DNA of 64,000 nt from the NCBI RefSeq assembly GCF_009362785.1, contig NZ_WHNQ01000010.1, forward strand, positions 124,001 to 188,000, read 5' to 3'. Numbering within the stretch: the first letter of the stretch is position 1; every line of letters begins with the position of its first letter. The notes beneath the pieces are model-generated. The model ran no database searches. It saw nothing but the letters and a program-made list of their open reading frames with translations, and was not told the origin of the DNA. The DNA comes from Paraburkholderia atlantica (lineage in GTDB: Bacteria > Pseudomonadota > Gammaproteobacteria > Burkholderiales > Burkholderiaceae). Shown in pieces: positions 1 to 7,473 of this stretch. The position numbers and the translations under genes were made by a program.

Positions 1-252
1 GCGCAGCACCAGCTCGTTGTTGCGCGCGCGATCGAGCAGCGACTCGAGAATGTGCGTGGTCTCGGTGAGCGCGGTGAAGCCGAACGTCGCCGCGCCGCCC
101 TTGATCGAATGCGCGGCGCGAAAGATCGCCGCGAGGTCTTCGGGGTCCGGGCGGGCCACGTCGAGATTGAGCAGCAATTGCTCCATCTGCGCGAGCAGTT
201 CGTCCGCTTCGTCGAAGAACGTCTGATAGAACTGTGTGATGTCGAGTGTCAT
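1..252 (-). CDS. cheA: Chemotaxis histidine kinase CheA, N-terminal HPt part (truncated by window edge)
   Basis: The first 84 codons of a CheA-type kinase run off the window start. The visible part is a histidine phosphotransfer (P1/HPt) domain beginning MTLDITQFYQTFFDEADELL. The phosphorylatable histidine is H48 in the core AAHSIKGGAATFGF, the same number as in E. coli CheA. CheA autophosphorylates in complex with CheW and receptors and passes phosphate to CheY. The ATG sits 96 bp downstream of the cheY stop on the same strand, so it closes the visible motA-motB-cheY-cheA unit. The dimerisation, kinase and CheW-binding domains lie outside the window, so an intact kinase is assumed rather than seen. 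Confidence 0.93.
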   Translation of the reverse strand, partial: MTLDITQFYQTFFDEADELLAQMEQLLLNLDVARPDPEDLAAIFRAAHSIKGGAATFGFTALTETTHILESLLDRARNNELVLR

Positions 253-348
253 GCCTGGTTCACCGCGAGAGTGCCTGTCTGGCGTGAGTTGCCGGAGAGG
301 CGCGTCGAGAGCTATCTGTACTGTGTCTAAAGGTATTGATTACGCGGA

Positions 349-726
349 TCAATCCGGGTCCGGTTCGGCCAGCGCAGCCACCAGCTCGGTCAGCATGTCC
401 GGGTCGAGCGGCTTTTCGATCCAGCCGGTCGCGCCCGCTGCGCGCGCCGCCTGTTTGAAGGGTTCGCCCGATTCCGTCGTGAGGACGAGGATGGGCGTCG
501 CCTGATAGGCCGGATTTCCGCGCAGCGCGGTGATCAGATCGAGACCGGTCTTGCCGGGCATGTGCTGGTCGGTCAACACGAGGTCGAACGCCATCGCGAG
601 CGCGTTTTCGAGGCCTTCGTTGCCATCCGCCGCGAGCGTGACCTCGTAGCCGGCGCCTGTCAGCGTCGCGGCGAGGATCTGCCGCATCGATGCCGAATCG
701 TCGACTGCCAGGATGTGCCTGATCAT
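349..726 (-). CDS. cheY: CheY-type single-domain response regulator
   Basis: This 125-residue receiver domain has no output domain. The acidic pocket residues D9 and D10, the phospho-acceptor D53 (LVLTDQHMP), the switch residues T83/T84 (ILVLTTES) and K105 (EKPLDPD) are all present. It is placed between motB and cheA, as in the Burkholderia flagellar gene block, and should take phosphate from CheA. Whether it is the main motor-binding CheY or a second, phosphate-sink CheY cannot be decided here, because Burkholderia genomes usually carry more than one. Transcription probably comes from the sigma-28 promoter upstream of motA, with a GC-rich inverted repeat in the 83-bp gap after motB. Confidence 0.93.
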   Translation of the reverse strand: MIRHILAVDDSASMRQILAATLTGAGYEVTLAADGNEGLENALAMAFDLVLTDQHMPGKTGLDLITALRGNPAYQATPILVLTTESGEPFKQAARAAGATGWIEKPLDPDMLTELVAALAEPDPD

Positions 727-751
727 GAAAACCTCGCTGCGCTTAACACTG

Positions 752-801
752 GGCCGCCGGGCGGGGCGCGCCGTTCGGGCGCGGGCCCCGGCCCGGCGGC
801 C
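752..801. repeat. 11-bp perfect inverted repeat between motB and cheY
   Basis: GGCCGCCGGGC at 752-762 is the exact reverse complement of GCCCGGCGGCC at 791-801, separated by 28 nt that contain a further GCGCG/CGCGC pairing. It fills most of the 83-bp gap between the motB stop and the cheY start. No T tract follows on either strand, so it is not a standard intrinsic terminator. In RNA it would form a very stable hairpin that could shield the motB end or reduce read-through into cheY (inference). Confidence 0.7.
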
Positions 802-809
802 GCGGTCTG

Positions 810-1820
810 TTACTTTGCCGGCGGCGCCGCCGCCGGCAACTTCGGTGCAGCCGTCACCGGCTGCGCAAGTTTTTGCAGCAACGGCTTCGAGCCGGCTGCG
901 TCGTCCGACAGCGTCGTCGTCGTCGAATCGTCGTGATCGAGCGCCGCCTCGGACTTCTTGTTCAACACGATGATGCTGATGCGACGGTTCTCCGGATCGA
1001 GCGGGTCCGCCTTGTTCAGGTTCTGCGTCGACGCGAGACCCAGCACGCGCATCACCTTCGCTTCGTCCATGCCACCCGCGACCAGCTCGCGCCGCGACGC
1101 GTTCGCGCGGTCGGCCGACAGCTCCCAGTTGCTATAGCCCTTCTCGCCTCCCGCGTACGGCACGGCGTCGGTGTGGCCCTGGACGATGATGCGGTTCGGC
1201 ACGTCGTTCAGCGTGTGGCCGATCTCGCGCAGAATGTCGCGCATGTACGGTTCGACGACGTCGCGCGCGGTCGCGAACATCGGCCGCTTCTGCGAGTCGA
1301 CGATCTCGATGCGCAGGCCGGTCAGGGTCGAGTCGATGCGGATCTGCTGCTTGAACTGGCGCAGCACCGGGTTCGCCTCGATCGCGGCCATCAGCTTGAC
1401 CTGCAGGTCGTGCAGGCGGACCTGCTCGCGGCGTTCGAGCTCGCCTTGCAGCTGCTTCACCGAGTCTTCGTTATTGCGCGACGCGGTGCGCTCGGCGCGG
1501 TTGCTGCTGCCGTCGGTCGAGCGGGTCACGCCCTGCGCGTCGGTCGAGATGTCGCGCCCGCCGCCCTTCAGGATGCTCGAGTCTTCGGCGCTGCGATCAC
1601 CGCCCCACAGCGTGATCTTCAGCGGCTGGTTGAAGTACTCGGCGATGCCCTTCAGCTGCACCGTGGAGGCCGAACTCAGCAGCCACATCAGCAGGAAGAA
1701 CGCCATCATGGCGGTCATGAAGTCCGCGTAGGCGAGCTTCCATGCGCCACCGTGATGGCCATGCTTCCTCGGCGCCGAGCGCTTGACAACGATTGCGCGG
1801 TCTTTGTCCTTGCTGCTCAT
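810..1820 (-). CDS. motB: Flagellar stator protein MotB
   Basis: This 336-residue stator subunit starts MSSKDKDRAIVVKRSAPRK. A single membrane helix at about residues 28-50 (AYADFMTAMMAFFLLMWLL) carries the proton-binding aspartate D33. A flexible Asn/Ser/Arg-rich linker follows, then an OmpA/MotB peptidoglycan-binding domain at about 185-310 with GHTDAVPY and the LSADRANASRREL helix. The reading frame stays open 39 codons upstream, but that stretch overlaps motA and lacks a membrane start, so the ATG 22 nt after the motA stop is chosen. With MotA it forms the proton-driven torque generator. The C-terminal 40 residues are Ala/Pro rich. MotA and MotB should be co-translated. Confidence 0.95.
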   Translation of the reverse strand: MSSKDKDRAIVVKRSAPRKHGHHGGAWKLAYADFMTAMMAFFLLMWLLSSASTVQLKGIAEYFNQPLKITLWGGDRSAEDSSILKGGGRDISTDAQGVTRSTDGSSNRAERTASRNNEDSVKQLQGELERREQVRLHDLQVKLMAAIEANPVLRQFKQQIRIDSTLTGLRIEIVDSQKRPMFATARDVVEPYMRDILREIGHTLNDVPNRIIVQGHTDAVPYAGGEKGYSNWELSADRANASRRELVAGGMDEAKVMRVLGLASTQNLNKADPLDPENRRISIIVLNKKSEAALDHDDSTTTTLSDDAAGSKPLLQKLAQPVTAAPKLPAAAPPAK

Positions 1821-1842
1821 CGATTCGGTTCCCGTCTCAGCC

Positions 1843-2703
1843 TTATTTCGCCTTGACGCGGCGCACGTGCTCTTCGAGCTCGGCGAACGACGGGCGCTCG
1901 GTCGAGAACAGCACCTTGCGGCCGAACTCGACCGCAATCGCCGGCGCGTAGCCGTTCAGGCTCGCGAGGATCGTCACCTTGATGCACTGGAACATCTTGG
2001 TGGACTCGGTCACACGCTGTTCGGCGACGCTCGCGAGCGGTCCGATCAACCCGTACGAAAGCAGAATGCCGAGGAAGGTGCCGACCAGCGCCTGCGCGAT
2101 CATCTCGCCGAGCACCGCGGGCGGCCGGTCGGCCGAGGCCATCGTGTGCACGACGCCCATCACCGCGGCGACGATACCGAACGCCGGCATCGCATCGCCG
2201 ACCTTGGCCAGCGCCTGCGCGGGCGCCTCGCCTTCCTGGTGGTGCGTCTCGATCTCCTCGTCCATCAGGCTTTCGATCTCGAACGCGTTCATGTTGCCGC
2301 CGACCATCAGCCGCAGGTAGTCGGTCAGGAACTCGATGATGTGCTTGTCGGCGAGGATCTTTGGGTACTGCGTGAAAATCGGGCTCTTCGACGGATCGTC
2401 GATGTCGGCTTCGAGCGTCAGCGTGCCTTCCTTGCGCGCTTTCGCGAGCAGCACGTACAGGAGCGCCATCAGCTCCATGTAGACGTCCTTGTTGTACTTC
2501 GCGCCCTTGAACAGGGTCGGAATGACGCGCAGTGTCGCCCGGATCGTCTTCATCCCGTTGCCGAGAATGAACGCGCCAAGTCCGGCGCCGGCGATCATCA
2601 GCACCTCAACGGGTTGCAGCAGCGCGCCGAGATGGCCCCCTTCCAGCGCGTAACCGCCGAAGACGGACAACAGCGTCACGAGTGTTCCCACGAATATCAG
2701 CAC
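1843..2703 (-). CDS. motA: Flagellar stator protein MotA
   Basis: This 286-residue polytopic membrane protein has four predicted helices. Two are near the N-terminus (MLIFVGTLVTLLSVFGGYAL and the VLMIAGAGLGAFILGNGM region) and two follow the cytoplasmic loop (AFGIVAAVMGVVHTM and the FLGILLSYGLIGPLA region). The long charged loop with KARKEGTLTLEADID is the part that contacts the FliG rotor. Length and order match the MotA/TolQ/ExbB superfamily, flagellar branch. It is the first gene behind a sigma-28 promoter and precedes motB by 22 nt. The 5' leader holds a 15-bp palindrome (2725-2739). Confidence 0.96.
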   Translation of the reverse strand: MLIFVGTLVTLLSVFGGYALEGGHLGALLQPVEVLMIAGAGLGAFILGNGMKTIRATLRVIPTLFKGAKYNKDVYMELMALLYVLLAKARKEGTLTLEADIDDPSKSPIFTQYPKILADKHIIEFLTDYLRLMVGGNMNAFEIESLMDEEIETHHQEGEAPAQALAKVGDAMPAFGIVAAVMGVVHTMASADRPPAVLGEMIAQALVGTFLGILLSYGLIGPLASVAEQRVTESTKMFQCIKVTILASLNGYAPAIAVEFGRKVLFSTERPSFAELEEHVRRVKAK

Positions 2704-2748
2704 TGCCGAGCCCTCACAAAAAAGCGACGGTCACCGTCGTTAGTCAGG

Positions 2749-2775
2749 TTTACGGCACCGAGGCGAAAAACTTTG
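2749..2775 (-). promoter_or_regulatory. Sigma-28 (FliA) promoter of motA
   Basis: On the minus strand the sequence reads CAAAGTTT, 11 nt, then GCCGTAAA. This matches the flagellar sigma-28 consensus TAAAGTTT-N11-GCCGATAA at 14 of 16 positions. It lies about 45 bp upstream of the motA ATG. Between it and the ATG is a 15-bp palindrome, CGACGGTCACCGTCG. The site makes motAB-cheY-cheA a late (class III) unit although it sits directly behind flhDC. Confidence 0.85.
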
Positions 2776-2839
2776 GGGAAAAAGACGGCGCTTGCGTCCG
2801 GTGTAAACCAGAGGCTTGCGCTGCCTCAACGTGTGTCAC

Positions 2840-3490
2840 TCAGACTTCGGCGGTGACGAAGGTGTCGAGCGCGAGGGCGGTGCAGCGGGCCTCGTGAGCC
2901 CGCGCTTCGGCCACTTGCGGCACCTCGGCCCGAATTTCGGCGACGGCGCTTTGCCGCTCGGCCCGCGTTTGTGCTGCCTTCTTCGTCTTGCCCGCGCGCG
3001 ACGGCGGCTGGCACAGTCCGCAAACGAACGCGTGCTGCGGATCGTGCGCGTGCGCGACGAACTGGCCGCCGCAGCGGCGACAGGCGCTCAGCTGCAGCAT
3101 GCCCGAGTCGAAGAAGCGCACCAGCGTCCACGCGCGCGTGAGACTGAGCACCGGCTCGTCGTCGTGCAACTGCACGTGCTCCAGATACAGCCGGTAGCTC
3201 TTCACGATCGATTCGATCGCGCGGCAGCCGCCGTGGCCGGCCATGAAACGGTAGATGTTGTAGAACAGCGATGAATGAAAGTTCGGCTGCCAGGTCATGA
3301 ACCAGTCGGTCGAAAACGGCAGCATGCCCTTGGGCGGAGACACCCCTTTCAGTTCCTTGTACAGCTTGACGAGCCGGTCGCGCGACAGGCTGGTTTCTGC
3401 CTCCAGCAATTGCAGACGCGCGCCCAGTTCGATCAGCTCGATCGCGAGGGTGATTTCCCGAGCTTCGAGTACGACGCTCTTACTGGCCAT
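2840..3490 (-). CDS. flhC: Flagellar transcriptional activator FlhC
   Basis: This 216-residue subunit of the FlhD4C2 master activator of class II flagellar genes has the family-typical SLSRDRLVKLYKELKG DNA-contacting segment, followed by KGMLPFSTDWFMTW. The zinc-binding cysteines appear as CRRC (about residues 137-140) and CGLC (about 157-160). The C-terminal 45 residues are Ala/Arg/Glu-rich and extend past the E. coli protein. Its ATG overlaps the flhD stop in an ATGA junction, so translation of the two is coupled. Confidence 0.96.
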   Translation of the reverse strand: MASKSVVLEAREITLAIELIELGARLQLLEAETSLSRDRLVKLYKELKGVSPPKGMLPFSTDWFMTWQPNFHSSLFYNIYRFMAGHGGCRAIESIVKSYRLYLEHVQLHDDEPVLSLTRAWTLVRFFDSGMLQLSACRRCGGQFVAHAHDPQHAFVCGLCQPPSRAGKTKKAAQTRAERQSAVAEIRAEVPQVAEARAHEARCTALALDTFVTAEV

Positions 3491-3810
3491 CAGCCGAGTT
3501 GCTCGACCGGCTGGCTCGCCATCAGGATCGCCGAATGCGCCTGCGCGACCGCGCTGGACTTGTCCTTATCCGCGAGGGCGGTCAGCACCGCGTGATCGTC
3601 GAAGCGGAAGCGGCACAGCATCTGGTTGGACGCCGCGAGCTTGACGGTCTGCGCCAACGACAGATTGGCGAGCACGTCGGCCAGCTGGTCCGAAATACCC
3701 ATGCGGAACATGCCCATCGGCTTGTCTTCGCGCAGCAGACGCTGGGCGAGCAGCAAATAGGACAGATTGACTTCCCTGATCTCACTGAGCATGTGGCTAG
3801 TCGTGCTCAT
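3490..3810 (-). CDS. flhD: Flagellar transcriptional activator FlhD
   Basis: This 106-residue partner of FlhC begins MSTTSHMLSEIREVNLSYLL. Features of the family are visible: the ISDQLADVLANLSLAQTVKLA helix block and C66, the counterpart of the cysteine that links FlhD dimers in E. coli. FlhD stabilises and modulates DNA binding by FlhC. It is the first gene of the flhDC unit and faces an 800-bp upstream gap with two perfect palindromes, the obvious place for control of flagellar commitment. A second, shorter in-frame ATG exists at codon 7, but the first fits the family length. Confidence 0.95.
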   Translation of the reverse strand: MSTTSHMLSEIREVNLSYLLLAQRLLREDKPMGMFRMGISDQLADVLANLSLAQTVKLAASNQMLCRFRFDDHAVLTALADKDKSSAVAQAHSAILMASQPVEQLG

Positions 3811-4613
3811 GATTCCCCCGTTCGTATGCCCGGCTGGTCAGGCCGATTTTTTTTGCGGAAACGTTTGCTCGAACGCGCGCGCTGAACCCCGCGCGAATCG
3901 ACTCGTCTCTGGTCTTGCAAGCATTGTCTCGAAAGGGGGCACAGCCGAAAATCGGAGAGACACCCCACCTGGATGACGGATTAATCCGTCATTTGTGTAG
4001 GAATAATTCCTACAACCGAGGGTGCGGCGAGGCTCGAATTGGGACGAATTGAGGCGCTGGGCGGGACTGACGATGCGCGCTGGGAATTTATTCGGTTGCG
4101 GCGTGTACCGGTTGGTGAGTTTCCGGAACTTCACCGCCGCACCGTAAAACGGTGAGAAAGAATTATAAGACGTTTTCACCCGCCTGCAATCAGGCTCGGT
4201 TAGACACGTTTCGCGCGTCATCGGACCCTCAGGTCCGCCGCTTGCTAGGGTGCATTTCGCTTGTTGGGCCGTTGACTGAGTCGGCGGAATCCGGTTTGCC
4301 GATTATTGGGAGCGGTTGCGATTGGACCGTGCGCGCGAGCTGTAACGGTCCTTGTTTCGCGCTGTAACAACATTAAGCGTTTGAAAAATAACTCGAATTA
4401 CCGCGGTCGATCCCGATAATGGAGGCTAAGGGATTACCCGATACCTATTTCGGAGCACCCTTCGGGCGGGGCCAACCGCGCCCAAACGCCCGTTAGGCCT
4501 ACGTACCTCGAGCAATCCCGCCGTCGTGCGAAGCCCCGGTAAGTGTCAAAAATCTGCATGGGATTCGGGTCAGCGCCCCCCGCGCTAACTCCGATCGATA
4601 CAGGAGAAAACGC
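3811..4613. other. Long intergenic control region between flhD and a divergent GT4 gene
   Basis: About 800 bp with no convincing gene. A 127-codon minus-strand open frame from 4221 to 3838 has no recognisable motifs and is dismissed. The stretch is more AT-rich than its flanks, as expected for the promoter region of flhDC. It contains the two palindromes listed separately, and AGGAG-like spacing leads into the ATG of the GT4 gene at 4614. No clear sigma-70 pair could be assigned. Confidence 0.6.
3973..4014. promoter_or_regulatory. Two adjacent perfect palindromes upstream of flhDC (candidate operators)
   Basis: At 3973-3992 the 20-mer ATGACGGATTAATCCGTCAT is a perfect palindrome. Three bases later, at 3996-4014, TGTAGGAATAATTCCTACA is a perfect 9+1+9 dyad. 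They lie about 165-205 bp upstream of the flhD ATG. The second resembles the RcsAB box of enterobacteria (TAAGAATATTCCTA), a LuxR/NarL-type response-regulator site known to repress flhDC there. The true binding protein here is unknown, and an RcsB orthologue is not implied. Confidence 0.6.
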
Positions 4614-5678
4614 ATGCGAATCGCACAAATCGCGCCGCTCTACGAAGCTGTCCCACCGAAACTCTATGGCGGCACCGAACGTGTCGTGTCGTATCTGACC
4701 GAAGCGCTCGTCGACCTCGGTCATGACGTCACGCTGTTCGCGAGCGGCGACTCGGTCACGTCCGCCAATCTCGAGGCGTGCTGGCCACGCGCGCTGCGCC
4801 TCGATCCGACGATTCGCGATGCATTGGCGCCGCACGTGCTGATGATGGAAAAGGTCCGCAAGGTCGCGCACGAGTTCGACGTGCTGCACTTCCATCTCGA
4901 CTACATGCCGTTCCCGCTGTTCACGACGATGGACACGCCGTTCGTGACCACGCTGCACGGCCGCCTCGACTTGCCGGAATTGCAGCCGGTGTTCGACGCG
5001 TTCTCGCATGTGCCGGTGGTGTCGATTTCGGATTCGCAGCGTCTGCCGCTGCAGCAGGCCAACTGGCTCAGCACGATCTATCACGGCCTGCCGGACCAGT
5101 TGCTCACGCCGCAGCCGCACAAGAAGCCCGAGTACCTCGCGTTCCTCGGCCGGATCTGCCCGGAAAAGCGCGTCGATACAGCCATCAAGATCGCCGCCCA
5201 AAGCGGTCTGCCGCTGAAGATCGCCGCCAAGGTGGACAAGGTCGACATGGAGTACTTCAAGCGCGAGATCGAGCCGCTGCTGTCGATGGCGCATGTCGAG
5301 TTCGTCGGCGAAATCAACGAGGCGCAGAAACCCGAGTTTCTGTCCGGCGCGAAGGCGCTGCTGTTCCCGATCGACTGGTCCGAGCCGTTCGGCCTCGTGA
5401 TGATCGAGTCGATGGCTTGCGGCACGCCGGTTATCGCGTTCAACCGCGGCTCGGTGCCCGAGGTGATCGACCACGGGGTGACCGGCTACATCGTCGAGGA
5501 CGTGCAAGGCGCGGTAGCGGCTCTGCAGCGTCTGGACGAGCTGTCGCGCACCGAAATCCGTGCGCAGTTCGAACGCCGGTTCAGTTCGAAAACGATGGCG
5601 CAGAACTATGTCGACGGCTATTCGGCCTTGATTGAAACGTCGCGGCGCCCGGTATTGCGCCAGGTCGCGGTCGGCTAA
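4614..5678 (+). CDS. GT4 family glycosyltransferase (GT-B fold)
   Basis: This 354-residue soluble glycosyltransferase has an N-terminal Rossmann half that starts MRIAQIAPLYEAVPPKLYGG and includes the GGTERVVSYL acceptor-side loop. The C-terminal nucleotide-sugar half runs from LAFLGRICPEKRVDTAI to the end. The family 4 EX7E signature is present as E257 and E265 in SEPFGLVMIESMACG. A GAGA ribosome site precedes the ATG. Donor and acceptor cannot be read from sequence. It is monocistronic, transcribed away from flhDC, and ends at a bidirectional terminator. Its closeness to the flagellar regulator may be chance. Confidence 0.88.
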   Translation: MRIAQIAPLYEAVPPKLYGGTERVVSYLTEALVDLGHDVTLFASGDSVTSANLEACWPRALRLDPTIRDALAPHVLMMEKVRKVAHEFDVLHFHLDYMPFPLFTTMDTPFVTTLHGRLDLPELQPVFDAFSHVPVVSISDSQRLPLQQANWLSTIYHGLPDQLLTPQPHKKPEYLAFLGRICPEKRVDTAIKIAAQSGLPLKIAAKVDKVDMEYFKREIEPLLSMAHVEFVGEINEAQKPEFLSGAKALLFPIDWSEPFGLVMIESMACGTPVIAFNRGSVPEVIDHGVTGYIVEDVQGAVAALQRLDELSRTEIRAQFERRFSSKTMAQNYVDGYSALIETSRRPVLRQVAVG

Positions 5679-5837
5679 GCGTGCTTGAAAACGGCCGTCG
5701 CTTTTACGGCCGGCCGTTCTCGGTCCGCTTTGAAGCGGCGCTGCGAACCTTCGCCTATAACGCCCAATAGCGGACGAATCCGGCTTCGGAATCGTTTGCA
5801 GGACCGGAAAACGAAGTCTTTCTCGCCGCCGGACGCG

Positions 5838-5868
5838 AAAAAGCCGCCCTGTATGGGCGGCTTTTTTA
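5838..5868. terminator. Bidirectional intrinsic terminator
   Basis: AAAAGCCGCCC, a five-base loop, then GGGCGGCTTTTTT: an A tract, a 7-bp GC stem and a T tract. It serves the GT4 gene on the plus strand and the convergent H-NS gene on the minus strand. Confidence 0.88.
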
Positions 5869-5970
5869 ATACTGCGATGGTGGCGCTTCCACCGCGGATT
5901 AGCGCGCGCCGATTAAGCCAAGCGGCAAAAAACCTTCAGACCGCTTGCACCGCGTCACCTCGGGCGGACA

Positions 5971-6273
5971 TCAAGCCGAGCCAATCAGAAAGCGCTCGCG
6001 ATTCTTGCCGACGATCCATTTGGGCGGCTTGCCGCGCCCGCTCCACGTATTGCCCGACTTCGGGTCCTGATATTTCGCCGGCAGCGGCGTCTTCTTGGGC
6101 GGGCGGCCGCGCTTGGCGGCGACCGCGAAACCGAGATCCTGCGCGGTCAGACCGTATTCGGCGATCTTTTGGCGGATGTCGGCGACGACATTGTCGATTT
6201 CCGTGCGTCGCGCTTCTTCTGCCTGTGCCTGCAATTTGGCTATCTGCGCCTTGAGGTCTGCATATTGAGACAT
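5971..6273 (-). CDS. H-NS family nucleoid protein
   Basis: This 100-residue protein has a short coiled-coil oligomerisation helix (about 1-40, MSQYADLKAQIAKLQAQAEE). A basic AT-hook-like linker, AAKRGRPPKK (about 53-62), precedes the C-terminal H-NS DNA-binding motif YQDPKSGNTWSGRGKPPKWI (about 68-87). This layout is typical of the many small H-NS paralogues in Burkholderia. It should bind AT-rich DNA and silence foreign genes. The gene faces an AT-rich promoter region shared with aqpZ. Confidence 0.93.
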   Translation of the reverse strand: MSQYADLKAQIAKLQAQAEEARRTEIDNVVADIRQKIAEYGLTAQDLGFAVAAKRGRPPKKTPLPAKYQDPKSGNTWSGRGKPPKWIVGKNRERFLIGSA

Positions 6274-6451
6274 TCGGTTCTCCCCTTTCTAGAACTCATT
6301 CGACCGCAGACTAGCTGCAATTATAAAAATTCGCAATGGCCATTAATACCGGTTTAGCGAATTTTCCTCTGATAATTATTAAAGCGTGTGAATTGTAAAA
6401 CATGCGCTTTATCTCGCAATAGTTTATAAATTCTGTCCGGATTGACAATCC

Positions 6452-6484
6452 TTGACACCCGATTTGGCGCTGCCTACCTAGAAT
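6452..6484 (+). promoter_or_regulatory. Weak candidate promoter for aqpZ
   Basis: A perfect TTGACA at 6452-6457 is followed by 17 nt and TACCTA, a poor -10, with a better TAGAAT at 6479-6484 at a spacing of 21 nt. The whole 6274-6559 interval is AT-rich and must also hold the divergent promoter of the H-NS gene. The assignment is tentative. Confidence 0.3.
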
Positions 6485-6559
6485 TGCGCGCTCAAGGTAC
6501 GTACTCGCCCTTTTCGATGCGTGCTTCTGAAGTACCAATTCTTTTTAGGATCACCAAAC

Positions 6560-7300
6560 ATGCAGTTGTCAAAGCGTCTCGTTGCCGAACTGTTCGGCAC
6601 CTTCTGGCTCGTGCTCGGAGGCTGCGGCAGCGCGGTCCTCGCCGCCAACTTCGCCGGGCCGGTTCATGGTCTGGGCATCGGTTTCGTCGGCGTGTCGCTG
6701 GCCTTCGGCCTGACCGTGCTGACGATGGCTTTTGCGATCGGCCACATTTCGGGCTGCCACCTGAATCCGGCGGTGAGCGTCGGCCTGACTGTCGCCGGCC
6801 GATTTCCGTTGCGGGATCTGCTGCCTTATATCGCCGCGCAGGTCGTCGGCGCGGTGCTCGGCGCATTCGTGCTGTCGCTGATCGCGTCGGGCAAGCCGGG
6901 CTTCGACCTGGTCGCAAGCGGCTTCGCGACGAACGGTTATGGCGAGCAATCGCCGGGGCACTACGCGCTCGCCGCCGCCTTCGTTTGCGAAGTGGTGATG
7001 ACCGGCTTCTTCCTGTTCGTGATTCTCGGCGCGACCGATCGCCGCGCGCCGGCCGGCTTCGCGCCCATCGCGATCGGCCTGTGCCTGACGCTGATCCACC
7101 TGATCTCGATTCCGGTCACCAATACGTCGGTCAATCCGGCGCGCTCGACGGGCCCGGCGCTATTCGTCGGCGGCGCGGCGATCGATCAACTTTGGCTGTT
7201 CTGGGCCGCGCCGATCATCGGCGCGGTGATCGCGGGTGTCGTCTATCCGCTGATCGCCGAGGATCGCTGCAGCGATGCGAGCAAGCTGGCGCTCGACTGA
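6560..7300 (+). CDS. aqpZ: Aquaporin Z
   Basis: This 246-residue six-helix channel has both half-helix signatures: HLNPAVSVG with NPA at 69-71 and NTSVNPARSTGPA with NPA at 192-194. The selectivity-filter residues H180 and R195 match the water-selective AqpZ pattern rather than glycerol facilitators. The start is the ATG preceded by TAGGA eight bases upstream; an in-frame ATG 13 codons earlier has no ribosome site. It should carry water across the inner membrane during osmotic change. A hairpin at 7348-7369 follows. Confidence 0.96.
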   Translation: MQLSKRLVAELFGTFWLVLGGCGSAVLAANFAGPVHGLGIGFVGVSLAFGLTVLTMAFAIGHISGCHLNPAVSVGLTVAGRFPLRDLLPYIAAQVVGAVLGAFVLSLIASGKPGFDLVASGFATNGYGEQSPGHYALAAAFVCEVVMTGFFLFVILGATDRRAPAGFAPIAIGLCLTLIHLISIPVTNTSVNPARSTGPALFVGGAAIDQLWLFWAAPIIGAVIAGVVYPLIAEDRCSDASKLALD

Positions 7301-7344
7301 CGGCCGGTTCGACGCGTCGGTCGCGTGATCGTCGCGTAGTCCGG

Positions 7345-7372
7345 ATGAATGGGCGTCCCGGCGCCCATTATT
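7345..7372 (+). terminator. Probable terminator of aqpZ
   Basis: AATGGGCG (7348-7355) pairs with CGCCCATT (7362-7369) around a six-base loop, followed by a T-rich but broken tract (ATTCATT). The stem is good; the tail is weak. Confidence 0.5.
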
Positions 7373-7473
7373 CATTGCGAGCGCCAATGCGATATCAGTG
7401 CCGCGGCGGCCGCGTGACGGCGGGCACCGCTGCTAGAATCGGGCGACTTCCCAGCCTCGCACAGGTGCTTTCG

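Noticed and set aside
1821..1937. 39-codon N-terminal extension of MotB
   Set aside because: It overlaps the motA coding end and is not family-like; the ATG at 1820 gives the standard stator N-terminus.
3838..4221. 127-codon minus-strand frame upstream of flhD
   Set aside because: No ribosome site or motif, and it covers the palindromic control region.
6442..7473. Long upstream extension of the histidine phosphatase frame through aqpZ
   Set aside because: It runs in another phase through a definite aquaporin gene; the phosphatase signal peptide starts at 7474.
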